From Lachnospiraceae bacterium (GTDB taxonomy: Bacteria > Bacillota > Clostridia > Lachnospirales > Lachnospiraceae), in NCBI GenBank assembly GCA_021202335.1, contig JAJQDE010000042.1, positions 2,320 through 66,319 on the forward strand: a DNA stretch of 64,000 bases. Reading direction: 5' to 3'. Every line of letters begins with the position of its first letter. Positions within the stretch are counted from its first letter, which is position 1. The notes under the pieces are model-generated. The model was given only the letters and a program-made list of their open reading frames with translations. It searched no databases and was not told the origin of the DNA. Of the stretch, positions 17,499 through 25,267 are shown piece after piece. The translations under genes and the position numbers were made by a program.

Positions 17499-18399
17499 AA
17501 AGAAGGAAGAATTTAAGCTCCCGCCCGGAACCCCGGCGCCGTGGATGAGCACCTTTTCGGATATGATGACGCTCCTTATGTGCTTTTTTGTAATGCTGTT
17601 TGCAATGTCGGAGGTCGATGCGGCAAAATTTGAGGAGTTTGCAAGGTCATTTCAGTCGACGACAAGCATTTTTAAGGGCGGCGCACAGGCGATAGGCGAC
17701 GGCATTTTGGTCAGCAACGGCGTAAGCCAGTTGAATATGCTGGATGAGTACATAAATTCAAGCGGAAAGACTACGGAATCCGACTCTGACGATTGGGAGG
17801 ATTTGGATAATTCCGGGGCGTCGGCTCAGACTGAGGAAGCCACTAAGGAGGCGGCGCAGATTTTGGGGCTGACGCAGGAGGAAGCTCAGAATCTTCAGGA
17901 AACGGTTGAACAGATGAACGAGGAAAAGCTTAAGCTTTCCGAGGCGCTTGCGGAGAAAATTGAGGAGGCGCTTGAGGAAAACATGATTTCTGATAAGGTG
18001 GGCGTGTCGGTTTACGCAGACTATGTGCTCCTTACGTTCAACGGCGCTTTCCTGTTTGACTCGGGGCAGGCTGATTTGAAATCGGACGCGCTGCCGGTGC
18101 TGAATAAGGTGGGGAAGATACTCACCAAATACGCACAGTGGGATATTGAGATTGAAGGTCACACGGACTCTGTCCCGTTAAACGGCGGAAAATATGAAAA
18201 CAACGATGTACTCAGCAGCTACAGGGCGCTTGCGGTTTTTGACTATTTCACGGAAAATTCAGATATTGACCCGGCTCAGATAAAACATTCCGGACGCGGC
18301 GAGTATATGCCGGTGGCGGATAACTCTACAGTCGAGGGAAGAGCGAAGAACAGGCGTGTTGAAATAAAAGTATATAATTCATTAAGCTCGGAATCGTGA
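17491..18399 (+). CDS. motB: Flagellar motor stator protein MotB
   Basis: 302 residues. One N-terminal membrane helix (WMSTFSDMMTLLMCFFVMLF) carries the ion-binding aspartate, Asp24 in FSDMM. A plug/linker with acidic coiled coil follows. The C-terminal OmpA-like peptidoglycan-binding domain shows FDSGQADL, IEIEGHTDSVPLNG, LSSYRALAVFDYF and GRAKNRRVEI. The ATG at 17491 with GGAGGTGAGG before it overlaps the end of motA, so the two are translationally coupled. Confidence 0.95.
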   Translation: MAKKKEEFKLPPGTPAPWMSTFSDMMTLLMCFFVMLFAMSEVDAAKFEEFARSFQSTTSIFKGGAQAIGDGILVSNGVSQLNMLDEYINSSGKTTESDSDDWEDLDNSGASAQTEEATKEAAQILGLTQEEAQNLQETVEQMNEEKLKLSEALAEKIEEALEENMISDKVGVSVYADYVLLTFNGAFLFDSGQADLKSDALPVLNKVGKILTKYAQWDIEIEGHTDSVPLNGGKYENNDVLSSYRALAVFDYFTENSDIDPAQIKHSGRGEYMPVADNSTVEGRAKNRRVEIKVYNSLSSES

Positions 18400-18427
18400 G
18401 CGATGTGATTAAACATGGAGGTTAAAA

Positions 18428-18946
18428 ATGAAAAGAAACTTATTATCGATTATTATTCTTGCGCTGCTGGTGGTCAATATTGTCCTGTCGGCGATTATGA
18501 TGGTTTCCGTGACTAGCGCGTCGAGAAAGACTGCTGCGCTTGTGTCGGATATATCCGCATTGGTGGGGCTTGAAATTAACGGGCTGCCCGCATCGTCCGC
18601 ATCAGCGAACGCGGTTACGATGGCGGATACGGCGGTGTATGACATTGCGGACGAAATGACAATCCCGCTGAAAAATGACGAGGACGGCACGGCTCATTAT
18701 GCGGTGGGTAATGTGTCGCTTTCACTCAACATGAACCATGAAGACTACGCTACCTATAATGAGGAAACGCTTGCGCTGAGCGAAGGGATTATCAAGGACA
18801 TTATATTCTCTGTCATGGGCGAGTATACGGTAGACGAGGCCAGAAGCAATTCGTCACAGATTAAGAGCGAAATGCTGGAGGAAATTCAGGAGAAATTTGA
18901 CTCAGAGGTTATATATTCCGTATCATTTAATTTCTTATATTCATAA
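18428..18946 (+). CDS. fliL: Flagellar basal body-associated protein FliL
   Basis: 172 residues with one N-terminal membrane helix (LLSIIILALLVVNIVLSAIM) and an extracytoplasmic domain (NVSLSLNMNHEDYATYNEET ... EEIQEKFDSEVIYSVSFNFLYS). FliL binds stators and stabilises them under load. Sequence similarity to FliL is weak, as usual in this family, but size, single helix and place between motB and fliM support the call. Confidence 0.82.
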   Translation: MKRNLLSIIILALLVVNIVLSAIMMVSVTSASRKTAALVSDISALVGLEINGLPASSASANAVTMADTAVYDIADEMTIPLKNDEDGTAHYAVGNVSLSLNMNHEDYATYNEETLALSEGIIKDIIFSVMGEYTVDEARSNSSQIKSEMLEEIQEKFDSEVIYSVSFNFLYS

Positions 18947-18999
18947 GTTGATCGGGAAACCTCTTTTGATGAATTTGGCTGACAGGGGGTGAGAAGCGA

Positions 19000-19980
19000 A
19001 TGGGAGAGGTATTATCTCAAAGTGAGATTGACAGCTTGCTGGCAGCGCTCAGCAGCGGCGAGCTTGATGTAGAGGACATGCAGGAGAAGGACGAGCGGCA
19101 GGTTAAAAATTATGATTTCAGCAGACCTGCGAAATTCTCCAAAGAGCATTTGAGAACATTAAACATGATTTTTGACCATTATGCCAGGCTGTTATCAACA
19201 AATCTGCCGGTATATCTGAGGAAAAGCGTGCAGGTGAGTGTGGCAAGCTCGGAAACGGTTACATTTGCGGAGTTTTCCAATGCGTTGTCAAATCCGGTGC
19301 TGCTTACGGTCGTTAATTTTTCACCTATGCCGGGCAGCATTATCATGGAGCTGACAAGCGGGCTTGGCTACGCGATTATAGACAGGATGCTGGGCGGCAG
19401 AGGCGAGGCGATTGAGAAGCCCCGGGAATTTTCGGAAATAGAGATGAGCATTATTGAACGGATAATGGTTATCTGTATGCAGCTTTTGAGGGAGCCTTGG
19501 AAGAATGTGGCGGAGGTCAATCCGTTCCTGGAGCGTATTGAAACAAATCCGCAGTTTGCGCAGATTATCTCACCGAGCGACATGGTGGCTCTAGTTACCA
19601 TGAATGTAAAAATAGGTGATGTAGAGGGACTTATGAATGTGTGTATGCCGTTCACGACACTTGAATCCGTTATGGACAGGCTGAATACTAAGTTCTGGTA
19701 TTCAAGCATGCAGAAGGTTGACGATGAGGATTACGAGCAATTCATTGAATCAATGGTTCGCAGGGTAGATGTGCCAGTAAAGGCAGTGCTCGGAAAGAGC
19801 GTTATCACGGTCAATGATTTTGTCAATATACAAGTGGGAGATATCATACGGCTGGACTCGCGGATTGATGATGAGCTTGATGTGTATGTGGGAAACATAA
19901 AAAAATTCAGCTCGGTACCGGGAGAAAGCAAGGAATCGTATGCAGTAAGAATAACATCTGTATTCAGGGAGGAGGAATAA
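19000..19980 (+). CDS. fliM: Flagellar motor switch protein FliM
   Basis: 326 residues. The N-terminal peptide LSQSEIDSLLAALSSGE is the CheY-P docking site. The middle CheC-like domain (YDFSRPAKFSKEHLRTLNMI) and the C-terminal SpoA domain (VKAVLGKSVITVNDFVNIQV, GDIIRLDSRIDDEL) are complete. FliM forms the C ring with FliG and FliY. The ATG follows AGGGGGTGAGAAGCGA. The gene is four bases upstream of fliY. Confidence 0.97.
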   Translation: MGEVLSQSEIDSLLAALSSGELDVEDMQEKDERQVKNYDFSRPAKFSKEHLRTLNMIFDHYARLLSTNLPVYLRKSVQVSVASSETVTFAEFSNALSNPVLLTVVNFSPMPGSIIMELTSGLGYAIIDRMLGGRGEAIEKPREFSEIEMSIIERIMVICMQLLREPWKNVAEVNPFLERIETNPQFAQIISPSDMVALVTMNVKIGDVEGLMNVCMPFTTLESVMDRLNTKFWYSSMQKVDDEDYEQFIESMVRRVDVPVKAVLGKSVITVNDFVNIQVGDIIRLDSRIDDELDVYVGNIKKFSSVPGESKESYAVRITSVFREEE

Positions 19981-19984
19981 GAAA

Positions 19985-21232
19985 GTGGATGGCATGTTAT
20001 CTCAGGACGAAATAAATGCGCTGCTAAACGGCGTAGACCTGTCGGCGGACAGCGGGAGCGCTTCCGAAGCAGATACGGCAACGGCGACAGCGACAGCGGG
20101 AGGAAGCGACCTTCTTACAGCTGTGGAAAAGGACGCGATAGGTGAGGTGGCCAATATAAGCATGGGCACCGCGGCGACAACGCTTTATTCGCTTGTAAAC
20201 CAAAAGGTTAATATCACGACGCCTGTTGTGGAAATGACAAAATGGGATAATGTGATAAGTCAATACGAAAAGCCCTGCGTATTTATTCAGATTAAGTACA
20301 CGGTGGGCTTGAGCGGCACCAATATTTTGGTGTTAAAGGAGCATGATGTAAAGGTTATTACCGACCTTATGATGGGCGGCGACGGCACTAATATTGACGG
20401 TGAGCTGACGGATTTGCATTTGAGTGCTATTTCCGAGGCGATGAACCAGATGATGGGTTCTTCATCGACGTCACTTTCATCAATGCTTGGAAAGACAATC
20501 GATATCAGTCCGCCGGAGGCGAGCATTGTCGATTTGCAGACAAAGGAGCCTCAGGAGCTTTCACAGTTTTTGGAGGGTGACTTCGTAAAGATTTCTTTCC
20601 GGATGCAGATTGAGGATTTGGTGGATTCCACGCTGATGCAGCTTTATCCTTTGGATTTTGCAAAGACGGTGTCAGATACCTTCATGAAAAAGATGATGGG
20701 TGAGGTTGAAGCTGCTCCGGCACCTGCCCCCGCTCCGACACCCGCACCTTCAGCGCCCGCGTTGCCTGCGCCCGATATGGGAATGCAGCCTCAGCAGGGA
20801 ATGCCTCAGGGCGGAGCCGATATGGGAATGCCTCAGCAGGGAATGCCGATGATGGGAATGCAGCCTCAACAGGGAATGCCGATGATGGGAATGCAGCCTC
20901 AACAGGGAATGCCGATGATGGGGTATGGCATGCCGAACGTGAACATACAGCCGGCGCAGTTCCAAAGCTTTACGACGGGACAGAGCGAGATGGTAAGCGC
21001 TGAGAGCATCGGGCTGATTAAGGATGTACCGCTGGAGGTGACTGTGGAGCTTGGGCGTACAAGCAAATCCATTTCGGATATTTTGGAATTTGCGCCCGGA
21101 ACCATTATCGAGCTTGACAAGATTGCCGGTGAGCCGATTGACGTGCTTGTGAACGGTAAGTTCGTTGCAAAGGGCGAGGTTGTCGTTGTTGACGAAAGCT
21201 TTGGCGTCAGGATTATGGAAATTGTAAAATAA
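19985..21232 (+). CDS. fliY: Flagellar motor switch phosphatase FliY (FliN family)
   Basis: 415 residues. Domain order: an N-terminal CheY-P-binding-like peptide (LSQDEINALLNG); a CheC-type phosphatase domain with both active-site motifs (AIGEVANISMGTAATTL and AISEAMNQMMGSSSTSL); a Pro/Ala then Gln/Met/Gly-rich linker; and a C-terminal SpoA/FliN domain (LEVTVELGRTSKSISDILEF ... VLVNGKFVAKGEVVVVDESF). It serves as a C-ring subunit and removes phosphate from CheY-P at the switch. The GTG at 19985 is nine bases after GGAGG; the ATG at 19994 is too far from it. Confidence 0.95.
   Translation: MDGMLSQDEINALLNGVDLSADSGSASEADTATATATAGGSDLLTAVEKDAIGEVANISMGTAATTLYSLVNQKVNITTPVVEMTKWDNVISQYEKPCVFIQIKYTVGLSGTNILVLKEHDVKVITDLMMGGDGTNIDGELTDLHLSAISEAMNQMMGSSSTSLSSMLGKTIDISPPEASIVDLQTKEPQELSQFLEGDFVKISFRMQIEDLVDSTLMQLYPLDFAKTVSDTFMKKMMGEVEAAPAPAPAPTPAPSAPALPAPDMGMQPQQGMPQGGADMGMPQQGMPMMGMQPQQGMPMMGMQPQQGMPMMGYGMPNVNIQPAQFQSFTTGQSEMVSAESIGLIKDVPLEVTVELGRTSKSISDILEFAPGTIIELDKIAGEPIDVLVNGKFVAKGEVVVVDESFGVRIMEIVK
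20779..20930 (+). repeat. 33-bp tandem repeats in the FliY linker
   Basis: Two perfect adjacent 33-base copies (20849-20881 and 20882-20914) encode 11 residues each, MMGMQPQQGMP. Degenerate copies flank them from 20779 and to 20930. Copy number could vary by slippage without changing the frame. Confidence 0.85.
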
Positions 21233-21265
21233 AAAGGATTTAGTGTAGAAAGGATAATAACAGAT

Positions 21266-21628
21266 ATGGGAAAAAGAATACTTATCGTGGATGATGCCGC
21301 ATTTATGAGAATGATGATTAAGGATATTCTTACCAAAAACGGATATGAGGTTGCAGCGGAGGCTGAGAATGGAAAGATTGCTGTCGATAAGTATAAGGAG
21401 GCGGCTCCGGATTTGACATTGCTTGATATCACAATGCCTGAGATGGACGGTATTCAGGCGTTAAAGGCAATCAAAAAGACAGACCCGGCGGCAAACGTGA
21501 TCATGTGTTCGGCTATGGGACAGCAGGCGATGGTTATCGAGGCAATCCAGTCAGGCGCGAGGGACTTTATTGTTAAACCCTTCCAGGCTGAGAGAGTGTT
21601 GGAAGCAGTGAAAAAGGTAGTCGGCTGA
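21266..21628 (+). CDS. cheY: Chemotaxis response regulator CheY
   Basis: 120 residues, a single receiver domain. The acidic pocket and phosphorylation site are in ILIVDDAAFMR and LLDITMPEMDG. The conserved Thr/Ser position falls in VIMCSAMGQ and the Lys in FIVKPFQ. CheY-P binds FliM/FliY to control rotation. Its stop overlaps the fliO start by one base. Confidence 0.96.
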   Translation: MGKRILIVDDAAFMRMMIKDILTKNGYEVAAEAENGKIAVDKYKEAAPDLTLLDITMPEMDGIQALKAIKKTDPAANVIMCSAMGQQAMVIEAIQSGARDFIVKPFQAERVLEAVKKVVG

Positions 21629-21960
21629 TGCTGGATTCGGTAGTGCAGTTAATTACAGTGCTGTTAATCTTTATACTGGTGCTTGTGCTTACATATTATG
21701 TGACTAAGCTTACGGCAAAGCTGCAGCAGGGAAAATATCAGAACGCGAATGTTGAGATTCTTGAAACCTCAAAAATAGCGCAGACAAAATACATTCAGCT
21801 GGTGCGGATCGGCAAGAAATATTTTTCTTATGTGGTGTGCAAGGAAAATGTTACTTTACTTGGCGAGCTTGCGGAGGACGACCTTGCAGAGAGCGTCAAG
21901 GAAAGTGACAATACGGCGGCAAAAAGCTTCAAGGATATTTTTGACAGGCTTAAGAAATAG
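21628..21960 (+). CDS. fliO: Flagellar biosynthesis protein FliO (FliZ-type)
   Basis: 110 residues. One N-terminal membrane helix (LITVLLIFILVLVLTYYVTK) is followed by a small cytoplasmic domain (VEILETSKIAQTKYIQLVRI, GKKYFSYVVCKENVTLLGEL), typical of FliO. FliO assists assembly of the FliP ring of the export gate. The start is the TGATG junction with cheY. Confidence 0.88.
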   Translation: MLDSVVQLITVLLIFILVLVLTYYVTKLTAKLQQGKYQNANVEILETSKIAQTKYIQLVRIGKKYFSYVVCKENVTLLGELAEDDLAESVKESDNTAAKSFKDIFDRLKK

Positions 21961-21974
21961 CATAGCGGACAATT

Positions 21975-22880
21975 ATGATGAGAAACAGATATAATAAATA
22001 TGACATAATAAAAGAACTGAAAAAACTGATATACGCGCTCGCCATGGTGCTTATGATTGTGGCAGCCGATGTGGCTGTGGCGGGCGCTACAAGCGAGGAC
22101 GACGCTGCCGCGGAGAGCATTATAGATAATCAGACCGGCGATGAGAACCGGACTAACATTAATGACCCCGGCACGGCGGAAACGCCGGATGAGCTTGCGG
22201 AATTGAATATTGCAAACAGTCTTACGATTACCTATGACGACGGTAACGGGGAGTTGAACGGTACGCTTCGGATTTTGCTGGTGCTTACCGCGATAGCGTT
22301 ATTGCCGATACTTCTCATAACAATTACCTCTTTTACCAGAATTTTAATCGTGCTGCATTTTACGAGACAGGCATTAAATACACAGTCAGCGCCGCCTAAT
22401 CAGGTGTTGATTGCGATTTCCCTGTTTCTTACTTTTTTCATCATGCAGCCGGTCTTTTCGCAGATATATACTGAGGCGGTTGTGCCGTACGACGCGGGAG
22501 AGCTTGGATTTGAGGAAGCCTTTGAAATTGCGATGGATCCGCTGCGGGAGTTTATGTTTGAGCAGACACAGGTGAAGGATATCGATGTGTTTATGCAGAT
22601 ATCAAATACTGCGTGGGACGGTGCAAGCATGGAGCAGGTTCCAACGTCGGTGCTTATTCCAAGCTTTATAGTAAGCGAGCTGCGCACGGCATTTATTATC
22701 GGCTTCATCATTTACATACCGTTTATTGTCATAGATATGGTGGTTGCGTCGGTGCTTATGAGTATGGGTATGATGATGCTGCCGCCCACGACAATTTCAA
22801 TGCCGTTTAAAATACTTTTGTTTGTGCTTGCGGACGGTTGGAATCTTGTGATAGTAAATTTGGTACGGACGTTTTATTGA
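21975..22880 (+). CDS. fliP: Flagellar type III export gate protein FliP
   Basis: 301 residues. An N-terminal signal-like helix (about 18-38, LIYALAMVLMIVAADVAVAG) and a polar stretch precede the FliP core: LLVLTAIALLPILLITITSF, TRILIVLHFTRQALNTQSAP, PNQVLIAISLFLTFFIMQPV. The C-terminal helices include LIPSFIVSELRTAFIIGF and MGMMMLPPTTISMPFKILLF. FliP forms the core of the membrane export channel with FliQ and FliR. Confidence 0.96.
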   Translation: MMRNRYNKYDIIKELKKLIYALAMVLMIVAADVAVAGATSEDDAAAESIIDNQTGDENRTNINDPGTAETPDELAELNIANSLTITYDDGNGELNGTLRILLVLTAIALLPILLITITSFTRILIVLHFTRQALNTQSAPPNQVLIAISLFLTFFIMQPVFSQIYTEAVVPYDAGELGFEEAFEIAMDPLREFMFEQTQVKDIDVFMQISNTAWDGASMEQVPTSVLIPSFIVSELRTAFIIGFIIYIPFIVIDMVVASVLMSMGMMMLPPTTISMPFKILLFVLADGWNLVIVNLVRTFY

Positions 22881-22909
22881 CAGGCTTTGGATAAGAATGG
22901 AGGATTACA

Positions 22910-23179
22910 ATGACTGTGGAAATGGTCACGGATATTATGCAGGAGGCAATTATGGTAATCTTAAAGACTGCCGCGCCGCCGCTGCTTGTGTCGCTGACAA
23001 TCGGTCTTACCGTAAGTGTTTTTCAGACGGTTACGTCAATTCAGGAGCAGACGCTTACCTTTGTGCCTAAGGCGGTCGGAATATTTGCGTGCCTTATGCT
23101 GCTGGGGCATTGGATGCTGAATAACATGGTGACATTAATGACGGATTTATTTAGTAATTTTTCGGTATATATCAGATAA
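22910..23179 (+). CDS. fliQ: Flagellar type III export gate protein FliQ
   Basis: 89 residues with two membrane helices. The conserved stretch PPLLVSLTIGLTVSVFQTVT followed by SIQEQTLTFVPK is diagnostic for FliQ. It has a good ribosome site, GGAGGATTACA, before the ATG. Confidence 0.97.
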   Translation: MTVEMVTDIMQEAIMVILKTAAPPLLVSLTIGLTVSVFQTVTSIQEQTLTFVPKAVGIFACLMLLGHWMLNNMVTLMTDLFSNFSVYIR

Positions 23180-23286
23180 CAGGTAAATGGAAGGAACCAA
23201 CTTTGTCGGTTCTGCGGGTTTGTGACTGTGCGTTGCTTGCACAAACATTGCGTTATGCGCAAAGAGCAGCGCAGAAATGAGGAAAT

Positions 23287-24069
23287 ATGTCCGGATTATC
23301 ATTTCCGCTGTCCGAGCTTGAATATTTTCTGCTGATATTGATGAGGATTGCAAGCTTTGTCTATGTGGCTCCTTTTTTCAGCACAAAGGGCGTGCCCAAT
23401 AATGTCAAGATAGCCTTAAGCGTGTTTATTTCGTATATTGTCTATAATTTCGGACCGGAGCATGTCTATCCGCAGTATGATACATTTATCGCGTATTGTG
23501 TTGTGGTGCTGAAGGAAGTGACTGTGGGACTGCTGGTCGGGCTGGCGGCGCAGATGTGTACCTCGATTGTGCTCTTTGCCGGACGTATCATGGATATGGA
23601 AATAGGCTTGTCCATGGCAAGCGTGCTCGACCCGCTTACAAACGAACAGTCCACCGTTACGGGTGTGCTTTTGCAGTACGGTACGATGCTGATACTTTAT
23701 ACGACGGGATTTCACAGGTACCTTTTGCAGGCATTGATGGAAACCTTTACGCTTATTCCCATCAATGCAATAAATATCAACACGGATAAGCTGCTTACTA
23801 ATTTGGTTACATTTTTGACAAGTTATGTCAGCATCGGCTTTAGAATCTGTCTTCCGATATTTGCGAGCATTACGCTGATGAACGTTGTGCTGGGGCTTTT
23901 GGCAAAGCTTGCGCCGCAGATGAATATGTTTTCGGTGGGTATTCAGCTAAAGCTTCTTGCGGGTCTTACCGTGCTTTTAATAACGGTTGTAATGCTGCCG
24001 GATGTCTGCACCTTTATCAGTACGCAGACGAGGCAGTTGATTGTGTCTGTCGTGGAGGGCTTGATGTGA
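23287..24069 (+). CDS. fliR: Flagellar type III export gate protein FliR
   Basis: 260 residues with about six membrane helices. It forms the export gate with FliP and FliQ. Visible family features are RIASFVYVAPFFSTKGVPN, EVTVGLLVGLAAQM, and GRIMDMEIGLSMASVLDP with TNEQSTVTG. The 107 bases after fliQ hold no gene and only weak short inverted repeats. The stop overlaps the flhB start by four bases. Confidence 0.95.
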   Translation: MSGLSFPLSELEYFLLILMRIASFVYVAPFFSTKGVPNNVKIALSVFISYIVYNFGPEHVYPQYDTFIAYCVVVLKEVTVGLLVGLAAQMCTSIVLFAGRIMDMEIGLSMASVLDPLTNEQSTVTGVLLQYGTMLILYTTGFHRYLLQALMETFTLIPINAININTDKLLTNLVTFLTSYVSIGFRICLPIFASITLMNVVLGLLAKLAPQMNMFSVGIQLKLLAGLTVLLITVVMLPDVCTFISTQTRQLIVSVVEGLM

Positions 24070-25178
24070 CTTTGGAGTTAAATCTGCAGTATTTTGCCAA
24101 GGATGGTCCCGGCGGTGAAAAAACAGAGCAGCCTACGCAAAAAAAGAAGGACGATACCCGTAAGGATGGTAAGGTCGCCAAGAGTAAGGAAATGTCGAGC
24201 GGAGTACAGCTTATCGCTCTTTTTCTGATATTGAAATTTTGGATAGGAAGCATGGGCACAAACTTCATGGAGCTGTTTGGCGATATTTATGACAGGATGT
24301 CCGTCTATACTACATATTGGGGCGGAAGCATTGTTTCCACTGATTATAGGATTTTACTGAACAATGTCATATTAAAGATACTGATACAGCTTTTGCCGTT
24401 CTTTATAGCAGGGCTTGTGCTTTCCATCGTGGTAAACATGATGCAGTTTAAATTTAAGGTATCGACTAAGCCGCTTAAGCCCAAATTCAGCAAGCTCAAT
24501 CCCGTGTCGGGAATGAAAAGGCTGTTTTCGATGGAAAAGCTTATAGAGCTTTTAAAATCCATTGCAAAGATTGCCATTATCATGTGGGTGGTATACAGCA
24601 CCGTCAAGGATGATTGGGTGTACCTGATGAAATTTTATGAGATGCCGCTCAATCAGGCTATACAGCTTGTCGGAGATGTCGTTATCAATTTGGGGCTTAA
24701 GATTTCGCTGGTGTTTATGATAGTCGCCTTTGCGGATTTGTTTTACCAAAGGTATAAATTTAACGAAGATATCAAGATGACCAAGCAGGAGGTAAAGGAC
24801 GAGTACAAGAACGCTGAGGGAGACCCGCAGATTAAGAGCACACAGAGGCAGAAGATGCGCCAGGCTTCTCAGCGGAGAATGATGCAGAATGTTCCGAAAG
24901 CGGACGTGGTCATCACGAACCCGACGCATTTTGCGGTGGCGATACGCTATGACGCAAGCGAGGCTCCCGCGCCCAGGGTTTTGGCAAAGGGTGCGGATTA
25001 TCTGGCGCAGAGGATTAAAGATATAGCAAGGGAAAACAACGTGGAAATTGTGGAGAACAAGCCGCTTGCCCGTATGCTTTACGCAAATGTGGAAGTCGGG
25101 CAGGAGGTGCCGCCGGAGCTTTATCAGGCTGTGGCGGAGGTCCTTGCGATGGTATACAAGATGCAGGGCAGGGTATAA
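24066..25178 (+). CDS. flhB: Flagellar export switch protein FlhB
   Basis: 370 residues. The N-terminus DGPGGEKTEQPTQKKKDDTR is the conserved lead (EKTEQPTxKK). Four membrane helices occur between residues about 35 and 215. The cytoplasmic domain has the self-cleavage motif NPTH, with the scissile Asn at about residue 285 (VVITNPTHFAVAIRYD). FlhB switches export from hook to filament subunits together with FliK. The start is a GTG inside the fliR stop region. Confidence 0.96.
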   Translation: MTLELNLQYFAKDGPGGEKTEQPTQKKKDDTRKDGKVAKSKEMSSGVQLIALFLILKFWIGSMGTNFMELFGDIYDRMSVYTTYWGGSIVSTDYRILLNNVILKILIQLLPFFIAGLVLSIVVNMMQFKFKVSTKPLKPKFSKLNPVSGMKRLFSMEKLIELLKSIAKIAIIMWVVYSTVKDDWVYLMKFYEMPLNQAIQLVGDVVINLGLKISLVFMIVAFADLFYQRYKFNEDIKMTKQEVKDEYKNAEGDPQIKSTQRQKMRQASQRRMMQNVPKADVVITNPTHFAVAIRYDASEAPAPRVLAKGADYLAQRIKDIARENNVEIVENKPLARMLYANVEVGQEVPPELYQAVAEVLAMVYKMQGRV

Positions 25179-25267
25179 AGAATGAAGGGATTTTCCGGGG
25201 TTTTACATACAAAACCTAAGAAAATCAAAAATTTCATTCTGTTGGTTTTAATGGAGGTATGGCAGCA

